A stretch of 64,000 nt of DNA from Verticillium longisporum (GCA_019188255.1 JAETXT010000004.1:496001-560000); one strand, 5' to 3'; shown: positions 48,348-61,300, numbered from the stretch's first letter. A program made the numbers and translations. Notes: generated by a model not told the origin, from the letters alone.

Positions 48348-51300
48348 ACAGGCTGGATGAAAAGAAGACGTAGGTCGTGACGACGCTGGAGAGAATTTGG
48401 GCTCGGAAGGTAGCGTGACACTTAGCGAGATGGGTAGATTTCCCCTTCATGTCTGTCGAGCGGGCATTGATAGAAGTTCGACATGAACACATCATAGCGG
48501 GCATTTGTTTTGCTAGGAAATAGAAATGACCTTACGAATAGTCTCTCTCTTGCACGAGTCTCGCTGCAGGCTTGCTGTTGTTTGAAATACGCATGCGCCA
48601 ATCTTGTTCTGAGCAGACCAGCTCTCGCCCACTTCGGATGTTATATCATTTACGTACCGAAGAATGAGATGGGTAATGGTTATCCGCAGCATGATGCTGC
48701 CGTACATGTAGACTTGATCGCCAGTGTTAGCCTAAAGGGATGGTGTTGATCAAGTATATGTTCTGCTGCATGTGCAGGTGGTGCCTGTGCTCCGCATCCT
48801 GTCGAAACAGTATAGCTGGAGATGCAGGACGTCAGCCCTCCGCATAGCTGTCTGCTTGGCGCTCATCACTGGAGGTCACATGATTAGGATTTCCCGATAT
48901 AGGTCAGATAGTAGTATTCAGCCAAGTGAGAGGGATGCCTCGATCAGGTCCATGTGTTGCATCCGTGATACTTTCATGGCCTACTTCCGTTCCGCGAACC
49001 AGATGTTTCCCATACAGATTCTGAGACGCCCGTCATCAATAGGTATTTACGTCTGAGTCGAAGGTCCAGGATGCACAAGGCCTGGCCTTTACCAAGCCGA
49101 ATCGCCCAATCATTCCATTATTCAGATGGCAGTATTCACTGCATATCGATAGCTTGAAGCATTGCCCGGCACAACCACCGAGCGACTAAGTACCATCATC
49201 ATTGGCTCTCTCTTTGGCAAATGATGACTAGCATGCATAGCTGGAACGCATTCTTTCTGTACTCTTGAACCTGTGTATTCAAGATTCCAGAAATCCGACC
49301 AGGACGCTCGGAGGTCTGCAGGTACGCCTAGTTAATAGAAAAGATCCCGGGAGGCGTGGATGTAGCCTGCCCATTGTGTTCCAAGTATGATCAAGCTGGA
49401 CTCTCGCTCGGCCTCATTAGTCTTCCCCTTTATTCCGCCAATTTTGTTGCCCTGATCTCAAGAATAGGCAGCCGTGCTTCTCGAAGAGCGTAACGTCAGC
49501 GCCGGATCCAGCTCTTCATCTCAATAATGCCATCGACCATTGGGAGGGTGAGTAATGGGTGGGCACTCAATCATATGCATGGATAGAAGTCGTCAGTCCT
49601 CGTCGACTATACAAGACCGCGCGGTCCCAAAGTTGATAAAGTGGACGTACTCGTCAGGATATCTCGGCGTGATCCGTCCCAAGATGACGAGTATCTCGGC
49701 ATGATCCGTCCCAAGATGACGGGTATCTCGGCATGATCCGCCACAAGACCTGATGCGCCTGATGCGTGGCCTACACTCCAAGTCAGGACAACTGATCGAT
49801 GACGTCTCAGTCACGGTTTCCAGCGCACCGCGTGTCTGAGATGGTAGTTCCCGCGTGTATACGGGATGGATCCAGAGAGCTGCGGAGAAGCGGTGAGAAG
49901 CTGGGCTTGTCGACTTTTTCTCAACACAAATGACCGATTGAGACCTTCAACAGGATTCACTCAAACAGTTGAGTGATCACTTCTCATCACACCGGGTTGG
50001 CACCCAAGCAGCAAGATCAATCTCCATTGCAAGATCCGGTGGCCGAACGGCAGAGCTGAGGCAGAAGATGAAGGTCGCAAGCCAGCAGCAATATGACCAT
50101 GTTGCTTCTAGTGGCTATTGTTAGAGACGAATCGACTTTGATGCCGTTCCAGCGACGCAACGGAATGGCTCCTATCGCTGTGAAGGGCGGCGTCCGTTGG
50201 GACTTGAATCTCATAAGCTATGAGCAGACTGGATGCGGTGAGCAATGGCACTTGGAGGCGAACATGACTGTAAAGTCGATGTATGCATGCTGATCCTGGC
50301 CAGTGTCTTTGGGCCGATCACTCTTCATCATTTCCTTGTAGAGAAGAGACCGCGTCACCACCTTGACAGAGCCCGCGTGGCCATCAAACAACCGATGGCC
50401 AGATAACATGTGCATTCTTAGCTGCTTAGGAACGTGCCAACTACGCCCCGGCATCGCTGTCGCGGCATGACAATCACGGCACTGAGTCATTCCGCGACGG
50501 CCTTGGAGACTATCGCCGGGCAGCGAAGTGCCGAGTCAAGGAGAAAGAGTGGGGGCGCTCCCGACACGATACCATGTTTGGGGGGTGAGATTGACACTCA
50601 AGGCTAATTGGCCCGTGCCCCGCTTCGGGGTCCCGGAAGTAATAGGCTCCGGAGGCGTCTCCCGAGCCCGTTATTTGTTCGTTGCCCTCGCCAATCGAAA
50701 TCAGGTCTCAGGGTATAAATCTTTGTCTCAAAAAGCATCGGTGTCACTGCGTTATGAATCATTTTGTTGCAGAACAGACAGGGTCGATTACCCACACGCG
50801 CACTCGCATTTGTTCGATGCCTGGGCCTGGCTCCGTCAATCGATACCGACCCTTTTGTTGGGAAATAAAAAGTGGTTGCGAAAACTGTCTGTCCATCGCG
50901 CTGCCACGGATTGCCTGTCAAATGAGCCCACACCGTACATGACGACAGGGACCATGACCAGCACGAGATATGAGCGGGGAGTGCCCAGACGTTTCGGATA
51001 CGGACAGTCGAACGGGACAAACCAAAGTGTTTCCGGCGGACCCAGCGGAGGCAGTTGTGCATGACCCCGTTTGCTTGGCCGCCTCAGAACCCAACCGTCA
51101 ATATTGGAAAAGTGGGTGGCGGCCGGCAATACGGAGAAGGGGCGTCCTTCAACGAACGGCCGCTGTATTGATCAGCCCGGAGGAGAAAATGGCGCACACC
51201 TGACTTTGGGCGGGCAGCTGAGTCGATTAGCGTCGGGAGGGGGGCGGACAAGTGAGGCGATGCCGGAGCGTGACTCTGTTTTCGGCGCCACCTGAGTTGA

Positions 51301-51850
51301 TGGGCAAGGTGCCACTGACCATTTCCACTGCACAGCCGGAGGGGAGAGGCGCGCTCAGTTTGCGTATCGCCGTGGCACCCACACCGGCTACATGTGGACA
51401 GCCGCCCTGGGGCAGCTGGCGCCAGTCATTGGTTGGTCCTGCATGCGCCTGCGCGGCATGGGTATGGAAAGCAACGGGTGGCGGGCGACGGTGTTTGAGT
51501 CCGAGGGGACCACGATCAGCCTAAGGCTCGCTCAGGGGGCGTTCCAGGAGGGGGGAAGCGACAGAGAAAGAATATGGCGAGGGGGGTCCCAAGGAGAATT
51601 CAAACGCCATTTCACCATTGACGGCTTTTTCGTGGGCGCGGTCGAGGCCGATGTAGGACGAATTGAAATGACGTTTTTTTCCAGTGCACTCGTAATGGAT
51701 ATTGAACAGAGAGCACCGGTCCCTCCTAAAGTCTGCTCCGTTGGCCGGGCCTAATTTACTCCACTGATGATCGTTCGCGGCGAAGACCGAGGCAATGGTC
51801 GGCGGGCCGTGCAGACCCAACAGAGCTTCCACACAGCGAGGATAACGCAG
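48348..51850. other. Intergenic, first part of a 7.4-kb gene desert
   Basis: No gene could be supported on either strand. The only structure I see is the 32-bp tandem repeat at 49661-49747, listed separately. Confidence 0.45.
49661..49747. repeat. 32-bp tandem repeat, about 2.7 copies
   Basis: A unit beginning ATCTCGGC and containing TGATCCGTCCCAAGATGACG repeats at 49661, 49693 and 49725. Only one to three substitutions separate the copies. Confidence 0.85.
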
Positions 51851-52127
51851 CAAGCGGGTTGCAAAAAAAATGAGACGTACTGAATGCTTCACCCCAGCCC
51901 CTCTACCTAGAATAACTGCACAATACTACTACGAGACACCTACAAGATCTAGAATTATAGTGACTATTGAGTTTATAGATCAGAATAATGTACACTATTT
52001 TAAAGAAATTTTTCGCCTAGACTGAAGCTCTGGAGTCGTTATAGAAATGTATAGCTGAATAGCTGGGTAGTAGGAATGGTTATGGGGGAGGGATCTGGTA
52101 CGTCTCATTTTTTTTGCAACCCGCTTG
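51851..52127. mobile_element. MITE-like element with perfect 30-bp terminal inverted repeats
   Basis: Bases 51851-51880 (starting CAAGCGGGTTGC, then A8, then TGAGACGTAC) are the exact reverse complement of 52098-52127. They enclose a 217-bp AT-rich interior without coding capacity. The 5-bp direct repeat CGCAG flanks both ends (51846-51850 and 52128-52132) and looks like a target-site duplication. Size, terminal repeats and lack of ORF fit a non-autonomous DNA transposon. I do not recognise the family. Confidence 0.78.
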
Positions 52128-54925
52128 CGCAGGTCCCGGTCGCATGGAGGCCAGAGGGCGGCATCGGTTTTCAGAACAGTCAGGCCTCTACCTAATCCAG
52201 GGAGACTGCTTGCGGCAGAGAGAAGTGAGAGGCTCATGTTGCGGGCTCAGTGCCTTTGACACATCGGAGGACGACTCGGCAGGCTCGGCAATACGGGAGG
52301 GCAATTTTAGGGCACGCTCCGTGACGGGGTGGGATTGTTGCTGTAACTCCGAGGGTTTGGCGGAGAATGGCGTGGGTTTGATGGATTGGCAAGTACTCGG
52401 CAGGGCGCCCGAATGGCGTGTCGACAAGGGTTGACCGCGCTTTTTTCCATTCTTTTTATTCCGATGAATGCGAAAGACAATTGAGTGACTCGCGGTCGCT
52501 GGTCGATGGCAGTTGTCGCGAGTGGACAGAGAGATCATGGCAGAACGGGCATGGTGCACCGTCGGAAGGAGATGGCGTTTGGCGGGGGTGACTGGCTCGG
52601 GATCTTGGGCCCTGGTGGCACATGCTGGAAGAAAAGGGGCGGGGGGTTCTGTCGACGTGGCCCGGCCGGGGGGTAACACACATGGAGGAGGCATAGGCTG
52701 GCTGAAATGTAGAGAGGCTATCATCTGTGTGGACGACTCGGCTGGCATTACACACGGAAAGGTCCAACGGCGTCACACAAGGCAGAAAGCAAGGCAACAG
52801 GCTTGCCATTTCGAGGTTGCTGGGTGTGCGCTGTCCGACGCCATTCCTGTGGTGTCGGGCGTCCCTGGTTCTGGCGGTACACGGGAGTATTGTCTTTCGC
52901 CGCGAGGCGAAGCGCAGGAACAAGAGTGTTTGTGACCGTCTGGGCGTTTGTCGAGGAACGCTGGGGGGCCGGCCCCACTCAACTCCTGTTCGCCGAAGAC
53001 TCCCTAGTCTGTGGACAACAATACACTCGGCACCTTTACCCTACCTTCATTGTGATCGAGATTTCGTGAATTGATGGACACAGCCCGATGTCGAGGAAAT
53101 GGCTGGCGCCGACGAGGCCTCGATGCCAGGACAAAAAAGCCACCGTGAAGCCGTGGCAAAGTATAAATAGAAGGCTTGACTGGTTCGAGGGAAGAAATGT
53201 CGCCAGCACCCGTCTGAATGTATCCTGCGATCGATCGGGGGACGGATGGCACGAGCGCTTCGAAAATGCGCGACATGGGAAAAGGCTGCGCCCGTGGTGG
53301 TGTTGGCCAACATTCGGGGGGGACGTACAGTAAGAGGGTGCCGAGCTTATCTGGGATCTGGAAAGGGAGGAGACAAGGCGAAGGACGGCATGAAACGATG
53401 ATTCCTGAAGGAAGCAGCTGTGAGTACCTTACCTTAGGTAGGTAGTAGGAGAAGACCGGTGTGATTGTGCCGCTATGAGGCCAGTCATCTGCATCATCGA
53501 TCGCGGACGCCTGCTCCTGGTAATGCTCCTACATGTACCCTCTCATGCTCTCTCCTGCGTTTTGGCCGCGCTGGAAGCCACCACGCCCTATCGGAGACAG
53601 AGCAGAGAGAGAGAGCGCCTGATGCCTTGCCCCTTGGCTGTTGTGACTATTGATGCCCCATTTCGCATGTCAATGGGGAGGACTAGGCCGCTTCCACGAG
53701 ATCAAGAGCCCGGAGAATGCATCTTCGCGGTATTGTGGGCAAAAGGTTAGGGGACCGGCCGACAAGTGCATGGCACCAGGCGACGGGTGACCCGAGAAGT
53801 ACCAGGCCACAAGTGACGGGTGGGTGAGCAGAGTTGTCTGTCCCATTCTAGCTGGGCTAGACCGCCCGATGAAGCTGCAGGGGCGTATTTTGCTCCCTCC
53901 CCTCCCCCATGGCAGGGAGCCAGGGGAGGTGACCACTGCACCCGAGAGTGGCCGCCGTTTCCGCTTGCCATTTTCTGCCCAGTGCCCGCGTCGCAGGCCA
54001 TCGGGGGGCAGATTCACGCGAAAGTGGGTGACGCGGTGGTCCGGGCGCCCTCCGAACTCACACCTTGTTCATTTCGCGCATGGGGCCGGATGAGTAGGTT
54101 CCCACTGGCTGGGGGGTGACTGACTGACGGTTGCTTCCAGGTCGGCCGGACCGGTCTGTGGTCAGGTATCTGGCGCATTGCTTTTTGTCGCCGGGTTGGT
54201 CGAGTCCCCCTATAGGCGTTCGAGTTTTGATGAGAGGGAGGAGAAGGTCCGTCGGCGATGGCAAGCAGATGACGGTGAGGCGCCAAGAAGAAAGTGGAGG
54301 ATCGAAGACAATACAATGGTGGACGGAAGGGGAATCCACGCTCGGTCGGCGCGGCGGATTCCACGGAGGTTCGGTTGGTTGCCTGGGGCTGGGGGTGTCG
54401 AGCCCCCCCCCCGATCCGCGACGCGAAGCAATGCCCAATTCATCGGAGGCTTTTCGTGTGATGGGGTGGGCTGGTTTGGGCCGTTGACTCTCGTCGGTAG
54501 ATAAAACCAGGCAGAACGAGACTCAGGCCCAGGCCAGCTATTCGGTGTATTGTCATGACCGGCCAGTCCTTAGGCAGCAGGCCAGGCAGATGAGGTGTTG
54601 GAAGGTGCGCCGGCCTCGACGGGTTGGTGCAGAGGCGAGCCAAAGTAAGGACAAGCGAAACAAGACAACCCGCGGCAAAGAGAAGGCGAAAGCGACGGGC
54701 AATACACCAACATCGACAGGTATATGAGGAGCAGACAGTTGACTGACGAGGCCTCCGAAAATAGATGCACAGGTTGGCAGTGGCAGTAACAGGCAGCCAG
54801 ACAGATAGGCAGGCAGGCACAAGCACGAGCACGGGCACGGAGCAAGGGCAAACGCGCAAGCTGGCAGGTGCTCTTTCCCCTCCTCCCTCTCTCTCTCGCG
54901 TCAGTGGCTCAGGCGATGGTCTCTG

Positions 54926-54990
54926 AGCAGGAGCCATGGCAGAGGAGAAGCAGGAGCCACGACAGAGGAAGCAGGAGCCACGACAGAGGA
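54926..54990. repeat. 21-bp tandem repeat, two perfect and one degenerate copy
   Basis: The unit AGCAGGAGCCACGACAGAGGA is exact at 54949-54969 and 54970-54990. A near copy (CATGG in place of CACGA) lies at 54926-54946. Confidence 0.8.
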
Positions 54991-55039
54991 AGCAGGCAGA
55001 GCAGAAAGAGGCAAGCAAAGCACGAGACGAGACATGTCA

Positions 55040-55063
55040 GGCAAGGCAAGGCAAGGCAAGGCA
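55040..55063. repeat. (GGCAA)n microsatellite
   Basis: GGCAA is repeated four times plus a partial unit. It lies in the upstream region of the Zn2Cys6 gene. Confidence 0.8.
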
Positions 55064-55738
55064 GGCAGAGCCGGCACCGCAGCCGATCCGCCCGTGCCTT
55101 CCCAAAAAGCTGGGCTGTTCCAGAGCTCCACCTTTCTCCCCTAGCGCCCAGAAGGTCCGCCCGACCGTGTCGCCCTCAGGCCCCCTCTCCGCCATCCACC
55201 CGCCAGCCGCCCTCCCACAAGATTTTTCTCTCGCTGCGCCCCGGCCCCCGCGTCCCTTTTTTCCCTTTCCCTCCCTCCCTCCTTCCCACTCCCGTCCGGC
55301 CTGGCCCCCCCCTTCGCCCCCCCTTCCCCCCGTTCATCGACCTGCTCGAGCACCAAAACATCACCAACTTGGTCTTCCGAAAGCCTCCCGGTTTTCGACA
55401 GCAGAGAAGCGCCGCCGCCCCCGAAGCGATAATTGCCCTCGACCCTGCTCATCAGTCGCTGATTCTCGGCTTTTGGCTTCTTGCTCGCTAGTAGGCCATC
55501 CAGCACAGCAAGCACCGGACCCTTCCGGGCCCTCATCCGGCCCACGGGCGCACCTTCCTCCATCGCTCAGCTTGGTACTCCCCCAACTCTTTCTTCCTCC
55601 ACCTCAGCTCACCTCACCTCACCTCAACTCAACACACTTCACCTCATCGTCGCCATCGTCGCCATCCTCGAGACCACGTCGATCGGGTCCTCGCTCTCCT
55701 CTTTTGCATTTTCTTCGTTTCCACCGCACATCGCAGCC

Positions 55739-58371
55739 ATGTCCTCCGGCGTGGTCCGCTCCACCGCCCTCAGGGCCGGCGGCGCCTGTGTGCGATGCCG
55801 CAAGGGCAAGACCAAGTGCGTCTACGAGAACGGTCGCGCTCCTTGCAAAAACTGCGCCAAGGGCATGCACGAATGCTATCTGCCATCCGAGTCGATGGGC
55901 GGTGCGTCGCCGGCTCGACACGCCTCGCATCGTCCCGCCAGAGAGTCTGCCTGCTGTGGGCGCCTCAAACCCCGACACGCGTGTCGCGAATCCGGCCGCC
56001 GTTACCTCGCGTCACGGCGGTCAGGCCATTATCGCAGAGAAGTGAGTCTCTACCTTTTTGCTTCCCCTTCTCTTTTCCCTCTGCATCGACAATGCAATGG
56101 TCCGTTGCCTGCGCCTACGAAACATCAAGCCGTCATTCTTCCCCCCCATCTCGCGCTCTCGCTGGGGCTTCTTGTCCCTTGTGCTCCGTCATTCCCTCAA
56201 GACCGCCGCCCCCCGGGCTTGGCGACCCTAACCACCAATCTCACTGGCTCACCTTTCTCCCTTCCCAACGCCCTCCCCCCACCCGGTCATCTGCCCATCT
56301 CCCATGGCCCCACTCGGGGACTCATCCTCGGCCCGCCTTCATCTCATCCTCAACTCGTCCCGTGCCAAGGCTAACCCCAACCCCTTCCAACAGGCTCACG
56401 CCCGAACTCGTCCAGGAATGCGATCGTGTCATCTCCAAGACATATCCCGCCTGTGTCGTTTTCCACAAGCCGACCTTCCTCGGTCAGCTGAAGACCTCGT
56501 CTATGGACCCGGCCCTTGTCTACGCTCTTCTCACCTGTGCCGCTCGGTAAGTTCTCCGTCATGCGTGTTTCCACCTTGATACCAAGTTGGATCGGCACGG
56601 CCAGCTGCAGTGCCGGCTCGGTCGTCTCTCGACGACCGGGGGAGAGACGACGGGGGGGGTTCTAACCACCCTCTGGCCCTCTCGATTCTTGTCCCCTCGG
56701 TTCTTGGCCCTCGGACTCACTTGACGCAAGCCTGCTAATGCCGACGTAGGAGCTCACCCACGCTGATCCGTCGATATGGCGCCCAGTCGGGCGGTGGTGC
56801 CACGGGCGCCGCAGAGCACTTTGCCGCCAAGGCCATGTCCATGATCAACCACAACCTCGATGCTCCATCCCTGGCTGATATTCAGGCCATCTGCCTCGTC
56901 ATTATTCACGAGTGGGGCTCGAGAAACGCTGTCCGTGCTTACATCTACCTTGGTCAAGCTACGCGCATGGTCCAGATGTATCGTGTCATTCATAGCCACC
57001 ACGCCGACCCCGGAACCACCGAGCGCTTCCTCGAGGACGAGTCCTTCCGTCGCGTCATCTGGCTGCTCTACATCCTCGACTGCCTCTTGACGAGCCATCC
57101 TGGTCGCCAGCCCGCTCTGTCGGGTGCCGACACCATCGACGTCTCACTGCCATGCACTGACATGAACTTTGCCTTTGGCAACGCCGTCTACGTCCAGACT
57201 CTGAGCCTGACCGATCCCCCTCGCCTGCCTCCCGGCGCTCATGTCGACAACATTGGTGAATTTGGTCACATCGTCATGGCCACACGAATCTGGCGCGACG
57301 TCATCCAGATGCTGATGAGCACGTCGACCGAGACGTTCAGCGACGCCACGTGCAGCCAGATTATGGGCGCCATTGACGACCTGCGCCGCTCCCTGCCCAT
57401 GCAGTATGCCGACAAGCCCGGCCAGGTTAATCTTCACATCACCATGGGATCTGGTTTCACGTACGCCATGCTGCACTGCATGCTGCACTGCTCCTCCATC
57501 TTCATCAACCGCCGTCGCCTGTTGCAATATGTGACGGCTCACGATTTCAACATTGAGACGTGGCGTGTAACGCCGCAGTGCCACGAGCTCATCGACCGCC
57601 TCTTCACGTCGTGCCACAGCACCATCGCCATGCTGACGGCTCTTGAGACGGGCTTTGAAAAGGAGGCCAACCTGTGCTTCCCCATTGTCATGCTCTTCTC
57701 CGCCTTCACCGCCAGCGCCACCGTCGCTTACCTCTCCCTCAAAGCCTTGACGCCCCCAACGCCGTCGAGACGGCCGCCCACATCGTCCGTGACGGCCTCC
57801 GGTTCATGCAAGACGGTGTCGAGACATGGCCTCTGATCGCATCGTGGCTGCGTCACCTGACAGTCATGCACCGCGTGCTGGCCAACGACGGTTCTGCTCC
57901 GATGCCCCAGGGTGGCCCCGATCACCCGATGGTCTCGATTAAGGACGAGGCCGCATCGAACCCTGACTCGAGCAGCCACGCCGATGCCATGGACTACGAC
58001 CAGGTCTCCTCCCACGGTCCCGCCCACAGCGCGCACACCCATGCCGGAAGCGTCAGCGAGAGCGGAAGGGATAGCGAACCCCAGTGCCGCTGCCCCGCCG
58101 GCCCGGTGTCACGACCATCAATGGCGGCTCTGGAAGCATCGCTGGAACGCCTGCTACCACCAACAGCCCACCGCCGGCGCCGGCGTCGGAGCCCAAGCGC
58201 TCGCCATCGGCGGTGCCCGCGCCTCCGAGCAACGGCAATGGAGCCCACGAGACCGAGCGTCCCTCCAACGCTGTGCCGCAAGACATGACGGCTGTTGAGC
58301 TCTGCTCGGCCTTTGAGCGCCAGCTCCTGGAACTGGACGATCTCGCTGCCTTTATGGGTGGGGGTGTATGA
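55739..58371 (+). CDS. Zn2Cys6 transcription factor, two apparent frameshifts
   Basis: The exons are 55739-55901, 55942-56041, 56394-56546 and 56750-58371. A zinc cluster near residue 20 is complete: CVRCRKGKTKC, then PCKNCAKGMHEC (C-x2-C-x6-C-x8-C-x2-C-x6-C). A fungal-specific regulatory domain follows (LTPELVQECDRVISKTYPAC, EWGSRNAVRAYIYLGQATRM, FRRVIWLLYILDCLLTS, MGSGFTYAMLHCMLHC). The first intron would be only 40 nt. The frame also breaks at CC 57745-57746 (SLKA to LDAPNAVETAAHIV) and at CCCC 58079-58082 (SEP to PVPLPRRPGVTTINGG). With one base added at each, the four exons give 679 residues exactly in frame, ending LDDLAAFMGGGV. It is probably an intact nuclear regulator with sequence errors. 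Target genes are unknown. The very long upstream region suggests complex control. Confidence 0.78.
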
Positions 58372-61300
58372 GGTCATTCAATCTTCTTCTTTTTTTTTCT
58401 TTGTTTCAACGTTGTCTTACATGATCACATGGGTATTAGGATGGAGATGGGCCGTGACCAGGGGGGTTGAGTGTGCTAGGTTGGGAATGTGGGAAGCGTA
58501 ATTGTATCGGCGCCTGGAGTCACATGGTCGTTAGGTAGCTAGGAGGCGTTGCCGACATATTGCCGCATGCATATACCCCGTTCACAATTGCGTGTCGTTC
58601 TTCGTTCGTGATGTCTGTGGGACACGAGAACTTGGAGACCTGGTCACTGTGACAAGGTTGGGCAAGGTGCTGCCTTTCTGCTGTTGAAAATGCCTCGCGG
58701 TGTTCCCAGTCCCTTGTTGCTGACGTGGCTGGCACAGGATCATTTTGAATGTATGGTCCATTGCCATGTCATAAGGTCGCCACATCTCGATAAGCCGATG
58801 AATCAAGGCGTCAGAGTCGTCTGCCCGAGGCTTGATGGCGTTTGCACTTGAAAGGGGCCATCTTGTACATGCAGTCTGGGTTGTTGCAGCCTGCTATCGT
58901 TCTTGCGACGATAGAGCCCGTTTCTTTACTCACCAAGTCACGTCTGTCGATTCAAGCACACACTCGGACATCTCTGTGCTCGGCAGGCGATCTACGGGCC
59001 GACGTGTCATCAGGGATACGGGGCCGGTCTCCACCTTCCCCGGTAGCATGGCCGCGCCGCAGATGGGGGACGAAGGCGACGGCAGCGGCGAGGACGGACC
59101 GGGCAGAGCACGCGAGATATGCTGTCCTTCGTCCGGCGATCTCATCTCTTTGGTTTGATCGTGATGTGACGATGACGGGCGATGGGTCTTATGGAACCCG
59201 AAGCACAGTGCTGCGTCGGCTGCGTCCGTCTGGCTTTGCCCTGAAGATTAGATGAATGTACTCCTGATGATGTACTCCTGCTTCCAGGCAACACTGTATG
59301 ATGCGACGCGTGTGGGACATTTTGTCTCCGTCTTTCTCTGCCTGCTGGGCGATCGATTGTTTTGCGTATCCCCTGCGCACGCGCATGGTCAAATGCGCTA
59401 GAGACGGGGGGTCTTGACGATGTACATCGCGATTCGGCACGATCAAGCTTTTTCTCTTTGGAGGAGGTTACGGATGCTGGATGTTGATCGCGGCCAAGCT
59501 CCATGGAACGGATGGCAGGTATTGACGAGGGGACGTTCGTGGTGTTTGTAGCTGCGGTACGGGAGCGAGCAAGCAGAACGCGCACGCTTCCACGCGATGC
59601 AGCGGTCACTCCATAGTCGGAGACGTCGACTACTGCTTTCGCGAGTAAGAAGGCACATTTAGATTCAGGCAAAGCTTGTGCTGGATCGCCCAAGGAAGGC
59701 CACAACCACCTGGGAAGATCGCAGTGGAATGTCATCTCGAGCTCTGCGACAGAAGGCCACAGCCGTGAAATGGCAACGTAGACAACCCCGGCGACGCGCA
59801 AAAGACGATAACGACCCCCTTTTGGGAAATTAGGGGGGTGGAGTGAGAGGTGTCATGATCATCACGGTCAGATTGCAAGTTGATCTCTGAGGGCGGGCCT
59901 CGAAGGTGGAGGCGACCTAGAGCCAAGACGGCATGTCTCGTTTGCCAAGGCTCCGCGACACTGTCCTGGCGGTGTTTGCTGGGTCCCAAGATGGATGGAG
60001 CGTCCATCCGGGAGCACGGAAATGGGCAGAGACACTGTGTGCGTCCTGAACATGGGAGAAAAGGAGGGTTTTGGGGCATGATTGGAGGTGCTGTGATTGG
60101 GCGATAAGAGGGAATTCTCGGATCGCTGGCGATTGGTCGAGGGTGAATGTGGTATCTTTCTTGGTATCTCTCGGTATCTGGGCGCTGCTCTCGATATCTT
60201 GGCTGTGCTTGGATATAGCCGGGTGAGTAGGCAGAGAGGTTCGAAACATCTCCATGGTATGCATGTCCCTCACGCAGTCCGCCCGTTTGCGGTGACTGAA
60301 TGCCTCAAACTCAAAACCCTCACAACTACTAGACATCACGAAATGCCTGACACCAATGCCCCACGTGCGGGACCCTCTGACGCTGCCGAACACGCGGCGT
60401 GGCGTGCTTCCTCCGCAAGCCAGGGCAATGCCGAGCCCCCCCTCAGTACAGCGAGCAAAGATTTCGAGCCCAGGCTGGGCCCCTGTCGCTTCACCTGATA
60501 TCGCGACAAGGATCGAGGTACCCCGACGGGCACGGTGCGCGGGATACAGAGATAGCTTTATTCCCGGCTTCCAATATGCAGTGGGGGGGAAATGCGATGC
60601 GGCGGCGCTGTGCAGGGGATGTACAGGGGGCTTTCGCTTGGTAAGGGAAAAGGAGCATTGGAGCACGTTGTGGTGTTGGAGCCATCATGCTGACCTCACC
60701 TCATCACGCCCAAGCCGGCCATCGAGTGTGTTTGGAGGCCCAACTCGGCGTCGAGGGGCGAGAATGAGATTCTGAGGTGGCGGTAAGACGGGAGACTGTC
60801 AACGTGTCACCGTGTCTTTGGTGTCGACAGCAGAGGCACGTGTTCTGTGTGTTGCCGCAGAAGAACGAGTACCATGTCCCGCGCCATGTGAACCCGCTGA
60901 GATGAGTACCGACGGGAAGCCATCGCAAACCGTCAACGGCCCTGCGAGATGGATGTCCACTCCCATGAAAATGTGGATCACTGTTGGACAGGGTACCATT
61001 ACATCGTTAGACAGGGTGAGGCCATACAGAAATAAAGACGTGGAAACACAGAACAAGCAACAGATTGAAACACTGCGACAGTTGGGGAGACACAGATCTC
61101 TTTCTTTTCTCCTTTCTTTCCCTCGCCGCTAGCCCCCGGTACGGTGACGAAACAACATCTTCTCGTAGCCCGGCTGGCTGACCGTCATCTTGGCCCCCCG
61201 CCGGCCAAGGACCAACAGACCCAGAAGACGAAGCGGATACGGCGGGCCTCAACCAAGAAGAACGGCGACCGTTGTTTTCAGAGCCAGCTACCTTGCCCTT

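Larger units (their letters stand above)
52133..55738. other. Intergenic and long upstream region of the Zn2Cys6 gene
   Basis: This contains a TATA-like TATAAAT at 53162, a TACCTTAGGTAGGTAG cluster near 53430, and the 21-bp and 5-bp repeats listed separately. The last part (about 55240-55345, and up to the ATG) is strongly pyrimidine-rich with CTCACCTCAC repeats, typical of fungal promoters or leaders. Several short upstream open frames would precede the main start if the leader is long. Confidence 0.45.

Noticed and set aside
54936..56045. 369-residue open frame on the plus strand
   Set aside because: Only its last 100 bases are a real exon of the Zn2Cys6 gene. The rest is Pro/Ser-rich translation of the pyrimidine-rich leader.
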